NCBI GenBank assembly: GCA_035581425.1
Contig: DATJVP010000114.1
Coordinates: forward strand, 1 to 64,000
DNA: 64,000 bases
Direction: 5' to 3'
Origin: DASZHJ01 sp035581425
GTDB taxonomy: Bacteria > Pseudomonadota > Alphaproteobacteria > ATCC43930 > CGMCC-115725
Below the pieces are notes generated by a model. The model saw only the letters and a program-made list of their open reading frames with translations, was not told the origin of the DNA and searched no databases. Of the stretch, positions 8,599 through 18,164 are shown in pieces. The stretch's first letter is position 1. Every line of letters begins with the position of its first letter. The position numbers and the translations under genes were made by a program.

Positions 8599-9444
8599 AT
8601 GACCGCCATCAAATATCGAACGGCCGAGGTAGATGGCTTCCGCATCTTCTATCGTGAGGCGGGCGCACCGGGTGCCCCGAAGCTCCTGTTGCTGCATGGC
8701 TTCCCGAGCGCGAGCCATATGTTCCGCGACCTCATTCCGCTCCTGCAGGATCGCTTTCATATCGTCGCTCCCGACCTCCCGGGCTTCGGCCGATCGGACA
8801 TGCCGGGCCGAGGCTGCACCTTCGACGCGATCGCGCAGAGGATCGACCGCTTCACGGAAATCGTCGGCTTCGATCGCTATGCCGTTTACGTCTTCGACTA
8901 TGGCGCGCCGACCGGATTCCGGTTGGCGGTGAAGCATCCGGAGCGGATCGCCGCGATCATCTCTCAAAACGGCAATGCCTACGTCGAGGGCCTGAGTGAG
9001 GGTTGGACGCCGATCCGCGCCTACTGGGAGGAACCATCGGCGGCCAACCGGCAGGCGCTGCGCCAGTTCCTCAAGCCCGAGACGACCGCCTGGCAATATA
9101 CGCATGGCGTGCCGGACCCGAGCGCCGTCTCTCCCGACGGCTATTCGCTCGACAACTTCTATCTGGCCCGCCCTGGGGCGGACGAGCTTCAGCTCGACCT
9201 CTTCGGCGACTATAAAAGCAACGTCGCGCTCTACCCGACCTTCCAAGCTTATTTCCGGGCCCACAAGCCGCCGTTCCTGGCGGTGTGGGGGAAGAACGAT
9301 CCGTTCTTCCTTCCGCCGGGCGCCGAGGCGTTCAAGCGCGACATTCCCCGCGCCATCGTCCGCTTCTTCGACACTGGGCATTTCGCGCTGGAGACGCACG
9401 CCGCCGAGATCGCTGCGGCGATTGGCGACTTTCTTGCGCACTGA
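8599..9444 (+). CDS. Alpha/beta hydrolase, epoxide hydrolase/haloalkane dehalogenase-like
   Basis: Alpha/beta hydrolase of 281 residues with an aspartate nucleophile rather than serine. The elbow reads VFDYGAPTG (D100) and the oxyanion motif is HGFPSASHMF. The other triad members appear to be D234 (WGKNDPFFLP) and H261 (DTGHFALE). Aspartate at the elbow is characteristic of epoxide hydrolases, haloalkane dehalogenases and fluoroacetate dehalogenases, so a C-X or epoxide substrate is likely. Its place behind a HAD-type dehalogenase fits halo-organic catabolism, but this is inference. A GGGAGGA ribosome-binding site precedes the ATG. Confidence 0.85.
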   Translation: MTAIKYRTAEVDGFRIFYREAGAPGAPKLLLLHGFPSASHMFRDLIPLLQDRFHIVAPDLPGFGRSDMPGRGCTFDAIAQRIDRFTEIVGFDRYAVYVFDYGAPTGFRLAVKHPERIAAIISQNGNAYVEGLSEGWTPIRAYWEEPSAANRQALRQFLKPETTAWQYTHGVPDPSAVSPDGYSLDNFYLARPGADELQLDLFGDYKSNVALYPTFQAYFRAHKPPFLAVWGKNDPFFLPPGAEAFKRDIPRAIVRFFDTGHFALETHAAEIAAAIGDFLAH

Positions 9445-9527
9445 ATACGGTGCCGCGCCGTTGCCAGGGCGACTACCCTGGCTTATTGTACTGGGGTCGA
9501 TCGCAGGTTCACTCGGGGAGGTTCGCC

Positions 9528-10166
9528 ATGACCAGCCCTCGTTGGACACCTCGCTTCGTCGGACTAAAACGATTGATTGTCTCTGTGGTCGTCGCCGCAT
9601 TCGCTGCGACGGCGCTCACCGTCTGCGGCGCTTCCGCGGACGAAAAATGGACCAAGATAGATTGCGCGGGCGGGGATGCGCATCTGCTGCCGCCGAGCGG
9701 CATGACGGCCGACTGCTTCGAGGGACCATTCAGCCAGACCCAGGGGCAGAACTATGCATGCAGACTCTCCAACTATGCCTTCGGACTCCCGCCGGAGTCG
9801 CAGGGAGCGCGCTTCTATGCGCGAGTGAAGTATCCCAGAAAAGGCGGCAAGGTCTGCGCCACGATCCCGTTCCCGGACCCCGAGAAAGCGATGCAGCACG
9901 TCAATCCGTTCGTCGAGAACCAGGCGACGAACTGGTCTGCTATGCAGGCTTCCGGCGACGACATCGAGCTCATGTTCTTCGACGCGAAGAATCAGAAGCG
10001 CGAAGGCAAATGCTTCACCTTCACGAAGCTGGGGCCGGCTGCGGGATACTCGGGCAAAGGTCACCTCTTCACGATGATCGGATTTTTCTGCAAGGCGCCC
10101 GGCCAGCCCGTCGATGCCGCGGCGGCGGTCGCGACGATCAATGCGATCCAGGTGAAAACCGACTAG
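9528..10166 (+). CDS. Secreted hypothetical protein, cysteine-containing
   Basis: Exported protein of unknown function, 212 residues. A signal peptide is clear: positive N-terminus, hydrophobic stretch LIVSVVVAAFAATALTV, and a likely cleavage site near ASADEKW (about residue 38). The mature part has several cysteines (CAGGD, DCFEG, YACRL, VCATI, KCFTF, FFCKA), suggesting disulphide bonds in the periplasm. The start at 9528 is supported by GGGGAG 7 nt upstream; an earlier in-frame start would remove the signal peptide from the N-terminus. No recognisable domain was identified. It is transcribed with the hydrolases and converges on the asparaginase gene 6 bp away. Confidence 0.75.
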   Translation: MTSPRWTPRFVGLKRLIVSVVVAAFAATALTVCGASADEKWTKIDCAGGDAHLLPPSGMTADCFEGPFSQTQGQNYACRLSNYAFGLPPESQGARFYARVKYPRKGGKVCATIPFPDPEKAMQHVNPFVENQATNWSAMQASGDDIELMFFDAKNQKREGKCFTFTKLGPAAGYSGKGHLFTMIGFFCKAPGQPVDAAAAVATINAIQVKTD

Positions 10167-10172
10167 CTCCGG

Positions 10173-11141
10173 CTAGGTGGCGTAGACCGCTGCGGGCGAA
10201 GGGCGGTTCGAGATCTCAGAGATCGTGACGATCTCTGCCGGGAGGAGCTGCGGAGCGGCCTCGCCCTTGCGCCATATATAATAAGTGTTCTGGCGGTTTC
10301 CGTTGACGGCGACGACCTTGTGGTTTCCCTTGGTGTCGATCGCGTGGATGGTGACGCGGTTGATGAGGCCGCCCTTCAGGGCGCGCATGTCCTCAGCGGC
10401 CTCGCGCACCGCCGCCTCCACGCTCATGCCCATCTTCATGTAGAGCACGACCGCGCGTGCCGTGCCCGCGCGGATCGTCATCTCGCCGGCGCCGGTGCAG
10501 GCGCAAGCGCCATAGCGCGTGTCCGCATACATGCCCGCGCCGATCACCGGCGAATCCCCGAGCCGGCCCGGATATTTCCAGCCCCAGCCGGAGGTGCTGA
10601 CGCCGCCGCAGATTTGCCCGCTCGCGTCCTGCGCGATGAAGGTCGTGGTGTCGCGCCCGCGCTCGGGATCGACCGCGTGCTTGCAGAGCTCGATGAGGGG
10701 CACGTCGGGCCAGCGCTTCCGGTCTGCCGCGGGCACCTCCGCCTCGAACCAGTTGCGCCAGACGCGCGCGGAATCCGCGATCAGATTCTCGCCGGGCTCC
10801 GCGCCGATCTCGCGCGCGAACCGCTCCGCGCCGGAGCCCGCGAGAAAGACATGCGGCAGGCGTTGCAACACGGCGCGCGCAATCGAGATCGGGTGCAGGT
10901 AGCCCTTGATCGCGCCGACCGCGCCGGTGCGCAGCGTCGTGCCGTCCATGACGGCGGCATCGAGCTCGACCTCGCCCAGGAGATTGGGCCAGCCGCCGCG
11001 GCCCACGGTGCGGATGCTCTCATCGATCTCAACGAGCTTGATTCCCGCCTCGATCGCATCGAGGGCAGGCTTTCCTTCCGCGAGCAGCCGGGCCGTCACG
11101 GGAACACCGGGCGTACCTTCGTTGTTGGTGACGACGATCAT
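10173..11141 (-). CDS. N4-(beta-N-acetylglucosaminyl)-L-asparaginase / isoaspartyl peptidase family
   Basis: Ntn-hydrolase of the plant-type asparaginase / aspartylglucosaminidase family, 322 residues. These proteins cleave themselves to expose an N-terminal threonine nucleophile. Here the processing site is D164-T165 in GRDTTTFIAQDASG. The downstream family signature STSGWGWKYPGRLGDSPVIG is intact, as is the beta-subunit segment ACACTGAGEMTIRAG. The likely substrates are beta-aspartyl peptides, asparagine or glycosylasparagine, and the sequence does not separate these. The gene is monocistronic and divergent from the SDR gene at 11261. The two share a 119-bp promoter region. Confidence 0.88.
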   Translation of the reverse strand: MIVVTNNEGTPGVPVTARLLAEGKPALDAIEAGIKLVEIDESIRTVGRGGWPNLLGEVELDAAVMDGTTLRTGAVGAIKGYLHPISIARAVLQRLPHVFLAGSGAERFAREIGAEPGENLIADSARVWRNWFEAEVPAADRKRWPDVPLIELCKHAVDPERGRDTTTFIAQDASGQICGGVSTSGWGWKYPGRLGDSPVIGAGMYADTRYGACACTGAGEMTIRAGTARAVVLYMKMGMSVEAAVREAAEDMRALKGGLINRVTIHAIDTKGNHKVVAVNGNRQNTYYIWRKGEAAPQLLPAEIVTISEISNRPSPAAVYAT

Positions 11142-11260
11142 CTCGACTGCCTCCGGCGGGGTTTGTCAGCTCGGAATTGGCTGATAGGATCACGCTAGCA
11201 GCGGGAGAACGAGGTGTCATCGCCGTCGTGACTCCGGCGCCGCCAAGGGAGGATCACGGG

Positions 11261-12064
11261 ATGAACCGCATGGACGGGAAGGTCGCGCTGCTCTCGGGCG
11301 CGGCGCGCGGCATCGGCGCGGAGACGGCGCGGCTGATGGCGAAGGCCGGCGCCAAGATCGCGATCGGCGACATTCTGGACGAGCGCGGGCGCGAGACCGT
11401 GCGGCGCCTGGAGGCCGCGGGCGCGGATGCGCTCTACGTCCATCTCGACGTCACCAGCGAGGAGGATTGGACCGCGGCGGCCGGCAAGACGGTCGAGCGT
11501 TTCGGCGGACTCGATGTGCTCGTCAACAACGCCGGCATTTTCCTGGGGAAGAGCCTCGAGGAGGCGAGCGTCGCGGAATGGCACCGGCTCTGCGCGATCA
11601 ACCTCACGGGGGTGGTGCTCGGCACCAAGCTCGCGCTACCCGCGCTTCGCGAGCGTGCGAAAGCAAGCAAGCACGGCAGCGCCATCGTCAATCTCTCCTC
11701 GATCGCGGGCATGGTGGGCTCGCAGATGGACCCGCTCTATTCCATGACCAAGGGCGGCGTCACCACCTTCACCAAGGCGACCGCGCTCGAATTCGCGCGC
11801 AAGGGCTATCGGATCCGCGTCAATTCCATCCATCCCGGAGTGATAGACACCGACATGGGGGCGCAGACGCTGGCGACGCGCGCGCGCAACCTCGGCACCA
11901 ACGACATCGACGCCGCGCGAAAGCAGACTCTGGCCGCGCATCCGCTGGGCCGCCTCGGCACCGCCGAGGACATCGCACGCGGAATCGTCTTCCTCGCCTC
12001 CGACGATGCCGGATTCATGACCGGCAGCGGTCTCGTCGTCGATGGCGGCTATACCGCGCAGTAA
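11261..12064 (+). CDS. Short-chain dehydrogenase/reductase (SDR), classical type
   Basis: NAD(P)-dependent oxidoreductase, 267 residues. The Rossmann motif SGAARGIG is at residues 12-19, NNAG at 89-92, and the catalytic S147, Y160 and K164 (YSMTK) are all present, as is the C-terminal IHPGVIDTDM and GSGLVVDGGY. An aspartate in GDILD after beta-strand 2 suggests NAD preference. The start is supported by AAGGGAGG nine bases before the ATG; upstream in-frame codons would extend it into the shared promoter. It is the first gene of a tight catabolic run, with the zinc dehydrogenase 12 bp downstream. The alcohol or keto substrate is unknown. Confidence 0.9.
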   Translation: MNRMDGKVALLSGAARGIGAETARLMAKAGAKIAIGDILDERGRETVRRLEAAGADALYVHLDVTSEEDWTAAAGKTVERFGGLDVLVNNAGIFLGKSLEEASVAEWHRLCAINLTGVVLGTKLALPALRERAKASKHGSAIVNLSSIAGMVGSQMDPLYSMTKGGVTTFTKATALEFARKGYRIRVNSIHPGVIDTDMGAQTLATRARNLGTNDIDAARKQTLAAHPLGRLGTAEDIARGIVFLASDDAGFMTGSGLVVDGGYTAQ

Positions 12065-12076
12065 TCGGAGGTTCCC

Positions 12077-13123
12077 ATGCGGGCCGTGGTGTTCAAGGGC
12101 GAGCGCGAGCTGGAGTTGATGGAGGTTCCCGACCCATCTCCAGGACCGGGCGAGGTGGTGCTGGAAATCAAGGCCTCGGGCATGTGCGGGAGCGATCTCA
12201 AATTCTATCGCGCTGCGCGCGGCGCCTCGTCCGCCCTCGGCCTAGGCGGCGCCAGCGGGCCGGTGATCGCGGGGCACGAGCCCTGCGGCGTCGTCGCAGC
12301 GGTCGGATCCGGCGTCGATCCGAGCCTTGCCAAGCCCGGCGCGCGCGTGATGGTGCATCACTACAAGGGTTGCGGTGTCTGCGAGCATTGCCGTGTCGGC
12401 TGGTCGCAGCTCTGCCCGGAGGGAATCGTCGTCTACGGCGTGACGGGACATGGTGCGCATGCGCCGCTCATGAAGGTGCCCGCGAGCACGCTCGTTCCGC
12501 TCCCCGAGGCGCTCTCCTTCGAGACCGGTGCTGCGATCTCCTGCGGCACCGGTACCGCCTATGGCGCACTCCGCCGCATGAACATCTCGGGCCGCGACAC
12601 GATTGCCGTGATCGGGCAGGGCCCGGTCGGCCTCTCGGCGACGCAGCTCGCCGCCGCCATGGGAGCCCGCGTCATCGCCGTCGATCCGAGTCCCGAGCGG
12701 CTCTTGCGCGCGCGCGAGTTCGGCGCGGAGACCGCGCTCGATCCGCGCGCCTACGACCCCGTGGGCGCGATCAAGGAATTGACGCACGGCCGCTGCGCCG
12801 ATCTCACCCTCGACACTTCCGGCACGCCCGCGGGCCGCATCGTCGCGATCCGCAGCGCGCGCACCTGGGGCACGGTTTGCTTCGTCGGCGAAGGCGACAC
12901 CGTCACCATCGAGGTGAGCCCGGACATGCTGCGGAAGCAACTCACCATCATCGGTTCCTGGACCTTCTCGGTGACGGGTCAGGCGGATTGCGCGCGTTTC
13001 GTCGAGGAGCGCGGCGTCGATGTCGATCGCCTCTTCACCCATCGCTGGCAGCTCGAGCAGGCCGCTGAGGCCTACCGCGTCTTCGACACGCAGACCGCGG
13101 GCAAGGGCGTGTTCCTGATGTAA
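12077..13123 (+). CDS. Zinc-dependent alcohol dehydrogenase (MDR family)
   Basis: Medium-chain zinc alcohol/polyol dehydrogenase, 348 residues. Catalytic zinc ligands are C37 (MCGSDLKF) and H67-E68 (GHEPCG). The structural zinc cysteines C99, C102, C105 and C113 (CGVCEHCRVGWSQLC) are complete. The nucleotide-binding loop GQGPVGLSATQ follows at about residue 180. It overlaps functionally with the preceding SDR, and two sequential dehydrogenases suggest oxidation of a diol or hydroxy-acid. There is a GGAGG-type ribosome-binding site in the 12-bp gap. The substrate cannot be assigned from sequence alone. Confidence 0.9.
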   Translation: MRAVVFKGERELELMEVPDPSPGPGEVVLEIKASGMCGSDLKFYRAARGASSALGLGGASGPVIAGHEPCGVVAAVGSGVDPSLAKPGARVMVHHYKGCGVCEHCRVGWSQLCPEGIVVYGVTGHGAHAPLMKVPASTLVPLPEALSFETGAAISCGTGTAYGALRRMNISGRDTIAVIGQGPVGLSATQLAAAMGARVIAVDPSPERLLRAREFGAETALDPRAYDPVGAIKELTHGRCADLTLDTSGTPAGRIVAIRSARTWGTVCFVGEGDTVTIEVSPDMLRKQLTIIGSWTFSVTGQADCARFVEERGVDVDRLFTHRWQLEQAAEAYRVFDTQTAGKGVFLM

Positions 13124-13134
13124 GGCCGACCTCC

Positions 13135-14253
13135 ATGCGGCTCGCCGATCTTCCGACCCCCTGCCTCGTCCTCGACCGGGACAAACTCGAGCGCAATCTC
13201 GCGATCATGTCGGCGGCGGTGCGGCGGAACGGCGTGGCGCTCCGCCCGCACATGAAGACCGCGAAGAGCGTCGAGGTGGCTCGCCTCGCGACCGCCGGCG
13301 AGGTCGGCGGCATCGCAGTCTCGACGCTCGCCGAGGCCGAGCACTTCGCCGCCGCGGGCTTCCGCGACATCCTCTACGCCGTCGCCATCGTGCCCGCGAA
13401 GCTCGATCGCGCGGCAGCACTCCGCCACGCGGGCGTCGATCTCAAGCTCGTCACCGACGATCCCGCAACCGCCGCCGCCATCGCAGCGCACGCGCGCGCG
13501 GCGGGGTGCGATCACCGCGTGCTCGTCGAAGTCGACTGCGGCGAGCATCGCAGCGGCGTGGACGCCGCGAGCGCGGCGCTGCCCGAGGTCGGCCGCGCGT
13601 TGGGGCCGCTCTGCGCGGGCGTCATGACGCATGCCGGTCATTCCTACGATTGCCGCAGCCTCACCGAGATCGAGACCGTAGCGGAGGCCGAGCGCGCGAC
13701 CGCGGTCGCTGCAGGCGAGCGGCTGCGCGCCATCGGCCTTGCTGTGCCCATCGTTTCCGTGGGCTCGACGCCGACGGCGCTGCATGCGCGGAGTCTCGCT
13801 GGTGTCACGGAGACGCGGCCAGGCGTTTACATGTTCCAGGACCTGTTCCAGACGCAGATTCATTCCGGCCCGCCCGAGAACATGGCGGTGACGGTGCTCG
13901 CGAGCGTGATCGGGCGGCGTCCCCTAGAGAACCGCTTCCTCATCGACGCCGGGGGCATGGCGCTCTCGAAGGATCGCAGCACGGCCTCCGCGCCGCGGGA
14001 TTGGGGATTCGGCCTCGTGCTCGACATCGACGGCGAGCGCCGCTTCGGCGACGCCGTGGTCGAGCGCGCCAATCAGGAGCACGGCATCGTCTGTGCGCCG
14101 ACACCGCTGCCCTTCGGCCGGCTCGCGGTCGGCGCGCGCGTCCGTGTCGCGCCCAATCACGTCTGCATGACGGCCGCACAGTACGACCGCTATCATGTGA
14201 TCGCAGGCAGCGACACCGTTGTAGACGTCTGGGAACGGGTGAACGGATGGTGA
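13135..14253 (+). CDS. PLP-dependent D-threonine aldolase / D-serine dehydratase-like enzyme
   Basis: Fold-type III PLP enzyme, 372 residues, of the DSD1/D-threonine aldolase family. The N-terminus LPTPCLVLDRDKLERN and the PLP lysine K41 in RPHMKTAKS are typical. The C-terminal metal site is present as H342 and C344 (PNHVC), the residues that hold Zn or Mn in eukaryotic D-serine dehydratase and bacterial D-threonine aldolase. Family members cleave or dehydrate beta-hydroxy D-amino acids. It is 11 bp behind the alcohol dehydrogenase gene. Together with the SDR it could feed aldehydes or keto acids into the pathway, but this is inference. Confidence 0.87.
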   Translation: MRLADLPTPCLVLDRDKLERNLAIMSAAVRRNGVALRPHMKTAKSVEVARLATAGEVGGIAVSTLAEAEHFAAAGFRDILYAVAIVPAKLDRAAALRHAGVDLKLVTDDPATAAAIAAHARAAGCDHRVLVEVDCGEHRSGVDAASAALPEVGRALGPLCAGVMTHAGHSYDCRSLTEIETVAEAERATAVAAGERLRAIGLAVPIVSVGSTPTALHARSLAGVTETRPGVYMFQDLFQTQIHSGPPENMAVTVLASVIGRRPLENRFLIDAGGMALSKDRSTASAPRDWGFGLVLDIDGERRFGDAVVERANQEHGIVCAPTPLPFGRLAVGARVRVAPNHVCMTAAQYDRYHVIAGSDTVVDVWERVNGW

Positions 14254-14296
14254 CGTTCCATCGCTTCGGGCGCGAAATCCGGGCCGAGGTTGCGAT

Positions 14297-15871
14297 ATGA
14301 GTCGATTGGCCAATCTCGCGGAGATGATCGAGGCGCACGCTCGCATCTCGCCGGAGAAGATCGGCGCGCGCGACCTCGACCGTGCCATGACATTCCGCCA
14401 GTGGAACGAGCGCTCGCGGCGGCTCGCGAACGCCCTCCTAGGGATCGGACTTTCAAAGGGCGATCGCATCTGCGTGCTCGCCTACAATTGCGTGGAATGG
14501 CTGGAGATCTACGTTGCGGCGGCATTGTCGGGCCTCGTCGCGGTTCCCATCAACTTCCGCCTCGTCGGTCCTGAGATCGAATACGTGATCCGCGACTGCG
14601 ACGCCCGAGCGCTCATCGTGCAGCAGGCGCTGCTCGCCGCGGTCGAGGCGCTCGGCGATTCGCTTCCGGTCGGCCCTGAGCACGTGATCGTCTTTGGAGG
14701 GAGCCGCGAGCCCGCGGGGATCCGCTCTTACGAGACGCTGATCGCGAGCGCGAGCGATACGCGACCGCAGGTCTCTATCGACGCTGCCGATCCCTGGACC
14801 CTCATGTACACCTCCGGCACCACCGGGAAGCCGAAGGGCGCGATCCGCAGTCACCGCGGCAGCGCGATGATGTCGCTGGTGTCGGAGGCGGAGATGTCGC
14901 TCACGCTGCGCGACACGGCGCTATTGACCATGCCGATGTGCCACGCGAACTCGCTCTATTTCTTCGGTGCCTTCGCTTATTGCGGCGCCGCTTGCTCGGT
15001 TTACAGCCGCCGGAGCTTCGACCCCGAGCATTTCCTGCGCACTCTCTCGCAGGGCGGCGTCACCTTCACCTCCCTGGTGCCGACGCATTACATCATGATG
15101 CTGGACCTGCCGCGTGCGGTGCGCGAGCAGTGCAATGTCGATGCCGTCAGCAAGCTCATGATCTCCTCCGCGCCTGCGCGCCGAGAGACCAAACTCGGAA
15201 TCATGGACTATTTCCGGAATTCCGGCCTGTTCGAGTTCTACGGCTCGACCGAGGCCGGCTGGGTCACGATGCTGCACCCGGACGAGCAGTTCACGAAGCT
15301 TGGCTCGGTCGGGCGCGAATGCGTGGGCTCACGACCGATCCGGCTCCTCGACGCGGAAGGTAACGAGGTTCCCGACGGCGAGCCGGGCGAGCTTTACTCC
15401 TGCAACGACTACACCTTCGACGGTTACTGGAAGCTGCCGGAGAAGACGAAGGAGGCGTTCCGCGGCGACTACTGCACCGTAGGCGATCTCGCGCGCCGGG
15501 ACGAGGAGGGCTACATCTATCTCGTCGACCGCAAGAGCAACATGATCATCTCCGGCGGCGAGAACGTTTATCCCTCGGAGGTCGAGGCCGTAATCGGCGC
15601 CCACCCGGCCGTGAAGGACGTGGCGGTGATCGGCGTCGCCGACGCGAAATGGGGCGAGCGCGTTCACGCCGTCATCATTCTCAGGGAGGGCGTGGCCCCG
15701 GCACCCGACGAGATCATCGACTGGTGCCGGAGCCGCATGGCCGGCCACAAACGGCCGCGCTCGGTCTCATTCCTCGCGGAGGAAGAGATGCCGCGAACCG
15801 CCACCGGGAAGATTCTGCATCGCGCGCTCCGCCAACGGCTGGAGCGGGGCGAGGAGGGAGAGAAACGATGA
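14297..15871 (+). CDS. AMP-dependent acyl-CoA synthetase
   Basis: ATP-dependent carboxylate-CoA ligase of the ANL superfamily, 524 residues. The phosphate-binding loop YTSGTTGKPKG is at residues 171-181. The A5 region EFYGSTEAGW, the hinge motif LVDRKSNMIISGGENVYPSE and the C-terminal catalytic lysine K505 (PRTATGKILHRALR) are all intact. Its class resembles the long-chain/crotonobetaine-type ligases. The final TGA overlaps the ATG of the ThDP enzyme gene (ATGA), so the two are translationally coupled. It probably activates an acid produced by the upstream dehydrogenases. Confidence 0.9.
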   Translation: MSRLANLAEMIEAHARISPEKIGARDLDRAMTFRQWNERSRRLANALLGIGLSKGDRICVLAYNCVEWLEIYVAAALSGLVAVPINFRLVGPEIEYVIRDCDARALIVQQALLAAVEALGDSLPVGPEHVIVFGGSREPAGIRSYETLIASASDTRPQVSIDAADPWTLMYTSGTTGKPKGAIRSHRGSAMMSLVSEAEMSLTLRDTALLTMPMCHANSLYFFGAFAYCGAACSVYSRRSFDPEHFLRTLSQGGVTFTSLVPTHYIMMLDLPRAVREQCNVDAVSKLMISSAPARRETKLGIMDYFRNSGLFEFYGSTEAGWVTMLHPDEQFTKLGSVGRECVGSRPIRLLDAEGNEVPDGEPGELYSCNDYTFDGYWKLPEKTKEAFRGDYCTVGDLARRDEEGYIYLVDRKSNMIISGGENVYPSEVEAVIGAHPAVKDVAVIGVADAKWGERVHAVIILREGVAPAPDEIIDWCRSRMAGHKRPRSVSFLAEEEMPRTATGKILHRALRQRLERGEEGEKR

Positions 15872-17616
15872 CACGCGCCGCAAGCAAGCCGGTCGATCTC
15901 AACGCCGACGAGCGGTCCTGCGCTGCCTGGATCGCAAAGTTTCTGAAGGCTCGCGGCATCGACCGCATCTTCGGACTGCAAGGCGGGCATATCCAGCCGA
16001 TCTGGGATCACGTCGCGCGGCAGGGCATTCGTATCATCGACGTGCGCGACGAGGGCGCGGCAGTGCACATGGCTCACGCGCATGCGGAACTCGCGGGCGG
16101 CTTCGGCGTGGCGATGGTGACGGCAGGGCCGGGCGTCACCAATACGGTGACCGCGATTGCAAACGCCTCGCTCGCGCGCGCGCCGGTTCTGCTGATCGGC
16201 GGCTGCACCTCGCGTCCGCAAGCGAATATGGGACCGCTGCAGGACATTCCACATGTCGACATCCTCCGTCCCGTGACGCGCACCGCGCGGACCGCGCGGG
16301 TCGCGGATCAAGTTATCCGTGAGCTCGATGAGGCCGTCGCGCGCGCCATGGGCGATGCAGGCGAGCCCGGACCCGTCTACCTCGAAATCCCCACGGATGT
16401 GCTCCGGACGCACGTTCCGCCGCAGCTCGTACTCGCGGAGTGGATGCATGCGAAAGCGCCACGCCTTCTCCCGCCGGACCCAGCGATCGTTGCAGAGGCC
16501 GTCGAGGTCTTCTGGTCGGCCAAACGACCCCTCGTCATCAGCGGACGCGGCGCGCGCGGGTCGAGCGAGGCGCTGGTGCGGTTCCTCGACGCAAGCGGCG
16601 CGCTCCATCTCGACACGCAGGAGAGCCGCGGCCTAGTGCCCGCGGATCATCCCGCAAACGCCGCCGCCGTCCGCGCCGCCGCGATGGCCGAGGCGGATGT
16701 GGTGCTGCTGATCGGGCGGAAGCTCGACTATCAGGTCGGCTACGGCTCGCCGGCGGTGTTTCCGAACGCGCGCTTCATCCGCCTTGCGGATTCCGCAGGC
16801 GAGCTCATCGACAATCGCCGGGGACAGCCGGAATTGCTGGCCTCGCCGCATCTCGCCCTCGCGGCGATGGTCGAGACCGCGGGAAACCGGGAGCGCGGCC
16901 TCGACAGGAGCTGGGTCGCGGGATTACAGCGCCGGCATCGCGACCGGATTGCCGCGAGCGCCGAGGCGAAAGACAAACCGACGATGGGTGCCGACGGCAA
17001 GATCCATCCGCGCGTGATCTTCGATGCGATCGCCGAGATCGCCGATCCCAACTATGTCGCGATCGCCGACGGTGGCGATCTCCTGAGCTTTGCGCGGACC
17101 GGCCTTACCGCGCGGACTTACATGGATGCCGGCGCCTTCGGCTGTCTCGGGGTCGGCGTGCCCTTCGCGGTCGCAGCCGCACTCGCGCTGCCGGATCGGC
17201 AGGTGATCTCCGTCAACGGCGACGGCGCTTTCGGCATCAACGCGATGGAAGTGGATACCGCCGTTCGCCACGGCGCCAAGGCCGTCTTCATTGTCTCCAA
17301 CAATGCCGCCTGGAACATCGAGCGGCTCGACCAGGAGATGAATTATGGCGGCCGTGTAGTCGGGACGACCTTGCGCCACTCCGACTATGCCGCGATGGCG
17401 CGCGCACTGGGTGCGCATGGCGAGCGGGTCGAGCGTGCCGCCGACCTCCCGGATGCGCTCCGCCGGGCGCTCGCGAAGGCACCGGCCGTTGTCGACGTCG
17501 TGACCTCGCAGACGGTCCTCTCGTCCGACGCGCAAAAGGGGCTCGGTTTCGTGCCGGACTACCAGGCGCTCACCGCCTGGGACGAGGCGGAGCGGAAGCG
17601 ACGCGAGCCGCGGTAA
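15868..17616 (+). CDS. Thiamine-diphosphate-dependent enzyme, acetolactate synthase-like
   Basis: ThDP enzyme of 582 residues with the three-domain layout of acetolactate synthase and related decarboxylases or lyases. The N-terminal PYR domain has the activating glutamate in RDEGAAVHMAHA and the motif GGFGVAMVTAGPGVTN. The C-terminal ThDP-Mg motif is GDGAFGINAMEVDTAVRHGA...NN. It does not closely match biosynthetic IlvB, and no small regulatory subunit gene is nearby, so a catabolic role is likely (oxalyl-CoA decarboxylase or 2-hydroxyacyl-CoA lyase type, or similar). The acyl-CoA synthetase gene overlapping it by 4 bp supports a CoA-thioester substrate. The exact reaction is unassigned. Confidence 0.85.
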   Translation: MTRAASKPVDLNADERSCAAWIAKFLKARGIDRIFGLQGGHIQPIWDHVARQGIRIIDVRDEGAAVHMAHAHAELAGGFGVAMVTAGPGVTNTVTAIANASLARAPVLLIGGCTSRPQANMGPLQDIPHVDILRPVTRTARTARVADQVIRELDEAVARAMGDAGEPGPVYLEIPTDVLRTHVPPQLVLAEWMHAKAPRLLPPDPAIVAEAVEVFWSAKRPLVISGRGARGSSEALVRFLDASGALHLDTQESRGLVPADHPANAAAVRAAAMAEADVVLLIGRKLDYQVGYGSPAVFPNARFIRLADSAGELIDNRRGQPELLASPHLALAAMVETAGNRERGLDRSWVAGLQRRHRDRIAASAEAKDKPTMGADGKIHPRVIFDAIAEIADPNYVAIADGGDLLSFARTGLTARTYMDAGAFGCLGVGVPFAVAAALALPDRQVISVNGDGAFGINAMEVDTAVRHGAKAVFIVSNNAAWNIERLDQEMNYGGRVVGTTLRHSDYAAMARALGAHGERVERAADLPDALRRALAKAPAVVDVVTSQTVLSSDAQKGLGFVPDYQALTAWDEAERKRREPR

Positions 17617-17717
17617 AACCGCGGAGTATTGACCGTGGCCCGAATGTCGCAGGACAACCAGCGGCAGTCCGTGCCATTGTTCACCCCTGCGGATTCACCT
17701 CGGAGGAGAAAACGGCA

Positions 17718-18128
17718 ATGCGGTTTCTCACTCTAACAGTACTCTCCGTGGCGAGTGTCGCCGTGGCCGCGACGAATGGGCACTCGCAGCAGCCGCCGGG
17801 ATTCAGCTTCCACTACATCGATGCCGAGCGGGCCGCGGGGCAAAAGCTCTTCAACGATCATTGCGCCTCGTGCCACGCCTCGACGAGGCAGGCGTTCGGG
17901 CCGAGCCTCAACGGGGTGGTTGGGCGGAAAGCGGGATCGGTCGCGGGCTGGCCCTATTCCGACGCGCTCAAGGGTTCCGGCGTGGTCTGGACGGAGGAGA
18001 ATCTCCTGAAGTGGCTCGCGGACCCCGCGACCTTCGTTCCCCACGCGCTCATGCCGCACGTGGCATTCAGCGATCCCGCAGAGCGCGTCTATGTCGTCGA
18101 GTACCTCAAGAGCCTGAAGGCTCGTTGA
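17718..18128 (+). CDS. Class I c-type cytochrome, periplasmic
   Basis: Soluble cytochrome c of 136 residues, resembling the cytochrome c2/c-550 and mitochondrial types. A signal peptide (about residues 1-23) is followed by one haem motif, CASCH at 49-53, then FGPSLNGVVGRKAGSVAGWPYS, the usual loop of this class. The probable methionine ligand is M112 (LMPH), followed by the C-terminal helix VVEYLKSLK. It probably passes electrons in the periplasm to an oxidase or from a dehydrogenase. It lies 101 bp after the ThDP enzyme gene, with GGAGGAGAAAACGG before the ATG, so it may be separately expressed. It converges on kdpE. Confidence 0.88.
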   Translation: MRFLTLTVLSVASVAVAATNGHSQQPPGFSFHYIDAERAAGQKLFNDHCASCHASTRQAFGPSLNGVVGRKAGSVAGWPYSDALKGSGVVWTEENLLKWLADPATFVPHALMPHVAFSDPAERVYVVEYLKSLKAR

Positions 18129-18164
18129 GAGTCAGGCGCGCGGCTAGACAGGGGGACGACAGAT